A stretch of DNA of 49,697 nucleotides from Amycolatopsis sp. MtRt-6 (GTDB taxonomy: Bacteria > Actinomycetota > Actinomycetes > Mycobacteriales > Pseudonocardiaceae). Position numbers and translations under genes: made by a program. The stretch is from NCBI RefSeq assembly GCF_017308975.1, contig NZ_JADWPD010000016.1, positions 174,687 through 224,383 on the forward strand. Reading direction: 5' to 3'. Shown here piece after piece: positions 48,788 through 49,697 of this stretch. Under the pieces are notes generated by a model that did not search any database, was not told the origin of the DNA, and saw only the letters and a program-made list of their open reading frames with translations. How positions within the stretch are numbered: position 1 is the first letter of the stretch; each line of letters begins with the position of its first letter.

Positions 48788-49654
48788 ATGAAGACCGGTG
48801 TCATGCCCGTCGGGCACCTCAGCGAGAGCCAGATGCGATCCGTGCTTCTCGCGGCCACGGCTCCGCCGCCGCTGCGCCGCGGGCGGCCGTGGCGGTTCCA
48901 GTGCACGCCGGACGCCGTCGAGCTGTACGCGGATTCGCTCTCCACCGGTACCGACAGCGACCAGCGGGAACGCATGCTGGACTGCGGGGCCGCTCTGCTG
49001 AACCTCCGGCTGGCGATCAAGGCGCAGAGCAGCCACGCCGATACGCGCCTGTTCCCCACCGCGGACCGGCCCGACCTGCTCGCCGTCGTGCGGCCGAACG
49101 GCTACGAGACGATCGCCCCGGTGGACCGGGAGCTCGTGGCGGCCATCGCCGACCGGCAGAGCAACCGCCGCCCGTTCACCGCCGCCGTCATCCCCGACGC
49201 CGTGCAGCGCCAGCTCCGGCGGGCGGCCGAGGTGGAACGCGCCTGGCTGGCCACCATCACCGACGACCAGGTGCCCCAGCTGCGCGACATCATGCACCGC
49301 ACGGAACTCCCGCCGGCCACGCCCGGCCCCGGTGGTGGGAGCGACCTCGACATCGAGCCCGGTCGGCTGGTCGTGGTGATCGGCTCGCTGCACGACACCG
49401 CTCTCGGCCGGCTCCAGGCCGGTCAAGCCCTGCAGCGGGTTCTGCTCACGGCCGCCGCCGCAGGGCTTTCGGCGGCGCTCTCCTCGCAGGTGATGGCCGT
49501 ACCGGCGGCCCGGCGTGAACTGCGGCAGCTGCTCGGCGGCGGGCTCTGGCCGCAAGTCATGCTGCGGCTCGGCCACGGCACCGCCGTTGCGTCCCCCACA
49601 CAGACACAGCTCGAAGACGTCGTGATCAGCGACGCGCACCCGTTCGGCCGCTAA
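48788..49654 (+). CDS. Acg-family FMN-binding nitroreductase-like protein
   Basis: A 288-aa protein of the Acg/Rv2032-like nitroreductase-fold family, whose mycobacterial members belong to the DosR dormancy regulon and bind FMN without clear enzymatic activity. Typical features are APPPLRRGRPWRF near the start, AIADRQSNRRPF in the middle, GQALQRVLLTAAAAGLSAAL and a final LRLGHGTAV. ATG 48788 has GGAG 6 bases upstream. Its divergence from a DevS-type kinase gene supports oxygen- or redox-dependent control. Confidence 0.9.
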   Translation: MKTGVMPVGHLSESQMRSVLLAATAPPPLRRGRPWRFQCTPDAVELYADSLSTGTDSDQRERMLDCGAALLNLRLAIKAQSSHADTRLFPTADRPDLLAVVRPNGYETIAPVDRELVAAIADRQSNRRPFTAAVIPDAVQRQLRRAAEVERAWLATITDDQVPQLRDIMHRTELPPATPGPGGGSDLDIEPGRLVVVIGSLHDTALGRLQAGQALQRVLLTAAAAGLSAALSSQVMAVPAARRELRQLLGGGLWPQVMLRLGHGTAVASPTQTQLEDVVISDAHPFGR

Positions 49655-49697
49655 CCGCCCGGACGCCGTTGCGCGCCGTGGATCCCGGTGACCAGGA

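Noticed and set aside
46943..49639. 898-codon minus-strand frame running through the kinase region
   Set aside because: Out of frame with the GAF/HisKA/HATPase protein and full of Arg/Gly/Pro; a shadow of the two real genes.
1..49697. tRNA, rRNA, CRISPR arrays, intact insertion sequences, prophage or a replication origin
   Set aside because: None seen on reading both strands; no cloverleaf-like sequence, spaced repeat series or transposase was recognised.

Overview
The window is about 70% GC with very high third-position GC. It has many GTG/TTG starts, tightly packed genes with 4-bp ATGA/GTGA overlaps, F420-dependent enzymes, Tat-exported flavoproteins, ECF sigma factors and partner-switching ATPases. 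This fits a chromosomal accessory region of a filamentous actinomycete, and the protein styles suggest Pseudonocardiaceae (Amycolatopsis-like); the genus is an inference. No rRNA, tRNA, CRISPR array or intact transposon was seen.

Layout. 1-3.7 kb: a secreted AA10 polysaccharide monooxygenase behind a perfect CebR-type operator, then a four-gene minus-strand operon (small membrane protein, VWA protein, degenerate kinase, membrane protein). 3.7-8.8 kb: divergent esterase/MarR pair, a large secreted ricin-lectin protein with an aerolysin-like centre, and a membrane-anchored protein. 8.8-13.4 kb: F420 oxidoreductase, STAS antagonist, phosphoribosyltransferase, small membrane protein, amidase. 13.3-18.7 kb: a minus-strand operon of four exported proteins, divergent from a translationally coupled FHA protein and a Ser/Thr kinase whose extracellular part is a peptidase-inhibitor I36-like domain. 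18.7-24.9 kb: PPOX-fold flavoprotein, membrane protein, zinc-ribbon TetR, bicovalent flavin oxidase, and a secreted beta-propeller protein sharing a C-terminal domain with the lectin protein.

25-40 kb: ECF sigma factor with its CU044_5270-type partner, then a run of regulator/enzyme modules: AraC/NmrA, P450/TetR, flavin oxidase, TetR/epimerase with a striking double palindrome, an OmpR-like regulator with Glu in place of the phospho-acceptor Asp, and HxlR with two tandem imine-reductase-like enzymes. 40.5-45.7 kb: scar of a mobile element, then an anti-sigma ATPase, a membrane protein with a sigma factor, and a minus-strand run of two STAS-HATPase fusions and small proteins. 45.9-49.7 kb: a carboxyethylornithine synthase/alanine dehydrogenase-like enzyme, a DevS/DosS-type sensor kinase and a divergent Acg-type nitroreductase.

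Overall theme: secreted enzymes and binding proteins, surface and stress signalling (kinases, FHA, VWA, partner switching, DevS) and inducible redox enzymes. The best candidates for undescribed biology are the FHA/kinase-I36 pair, the VWA-kinase membrane operon, the lectin/aerolysin-like protein, the pseudo-receiver regulator and the D/Y imine reductase pair.
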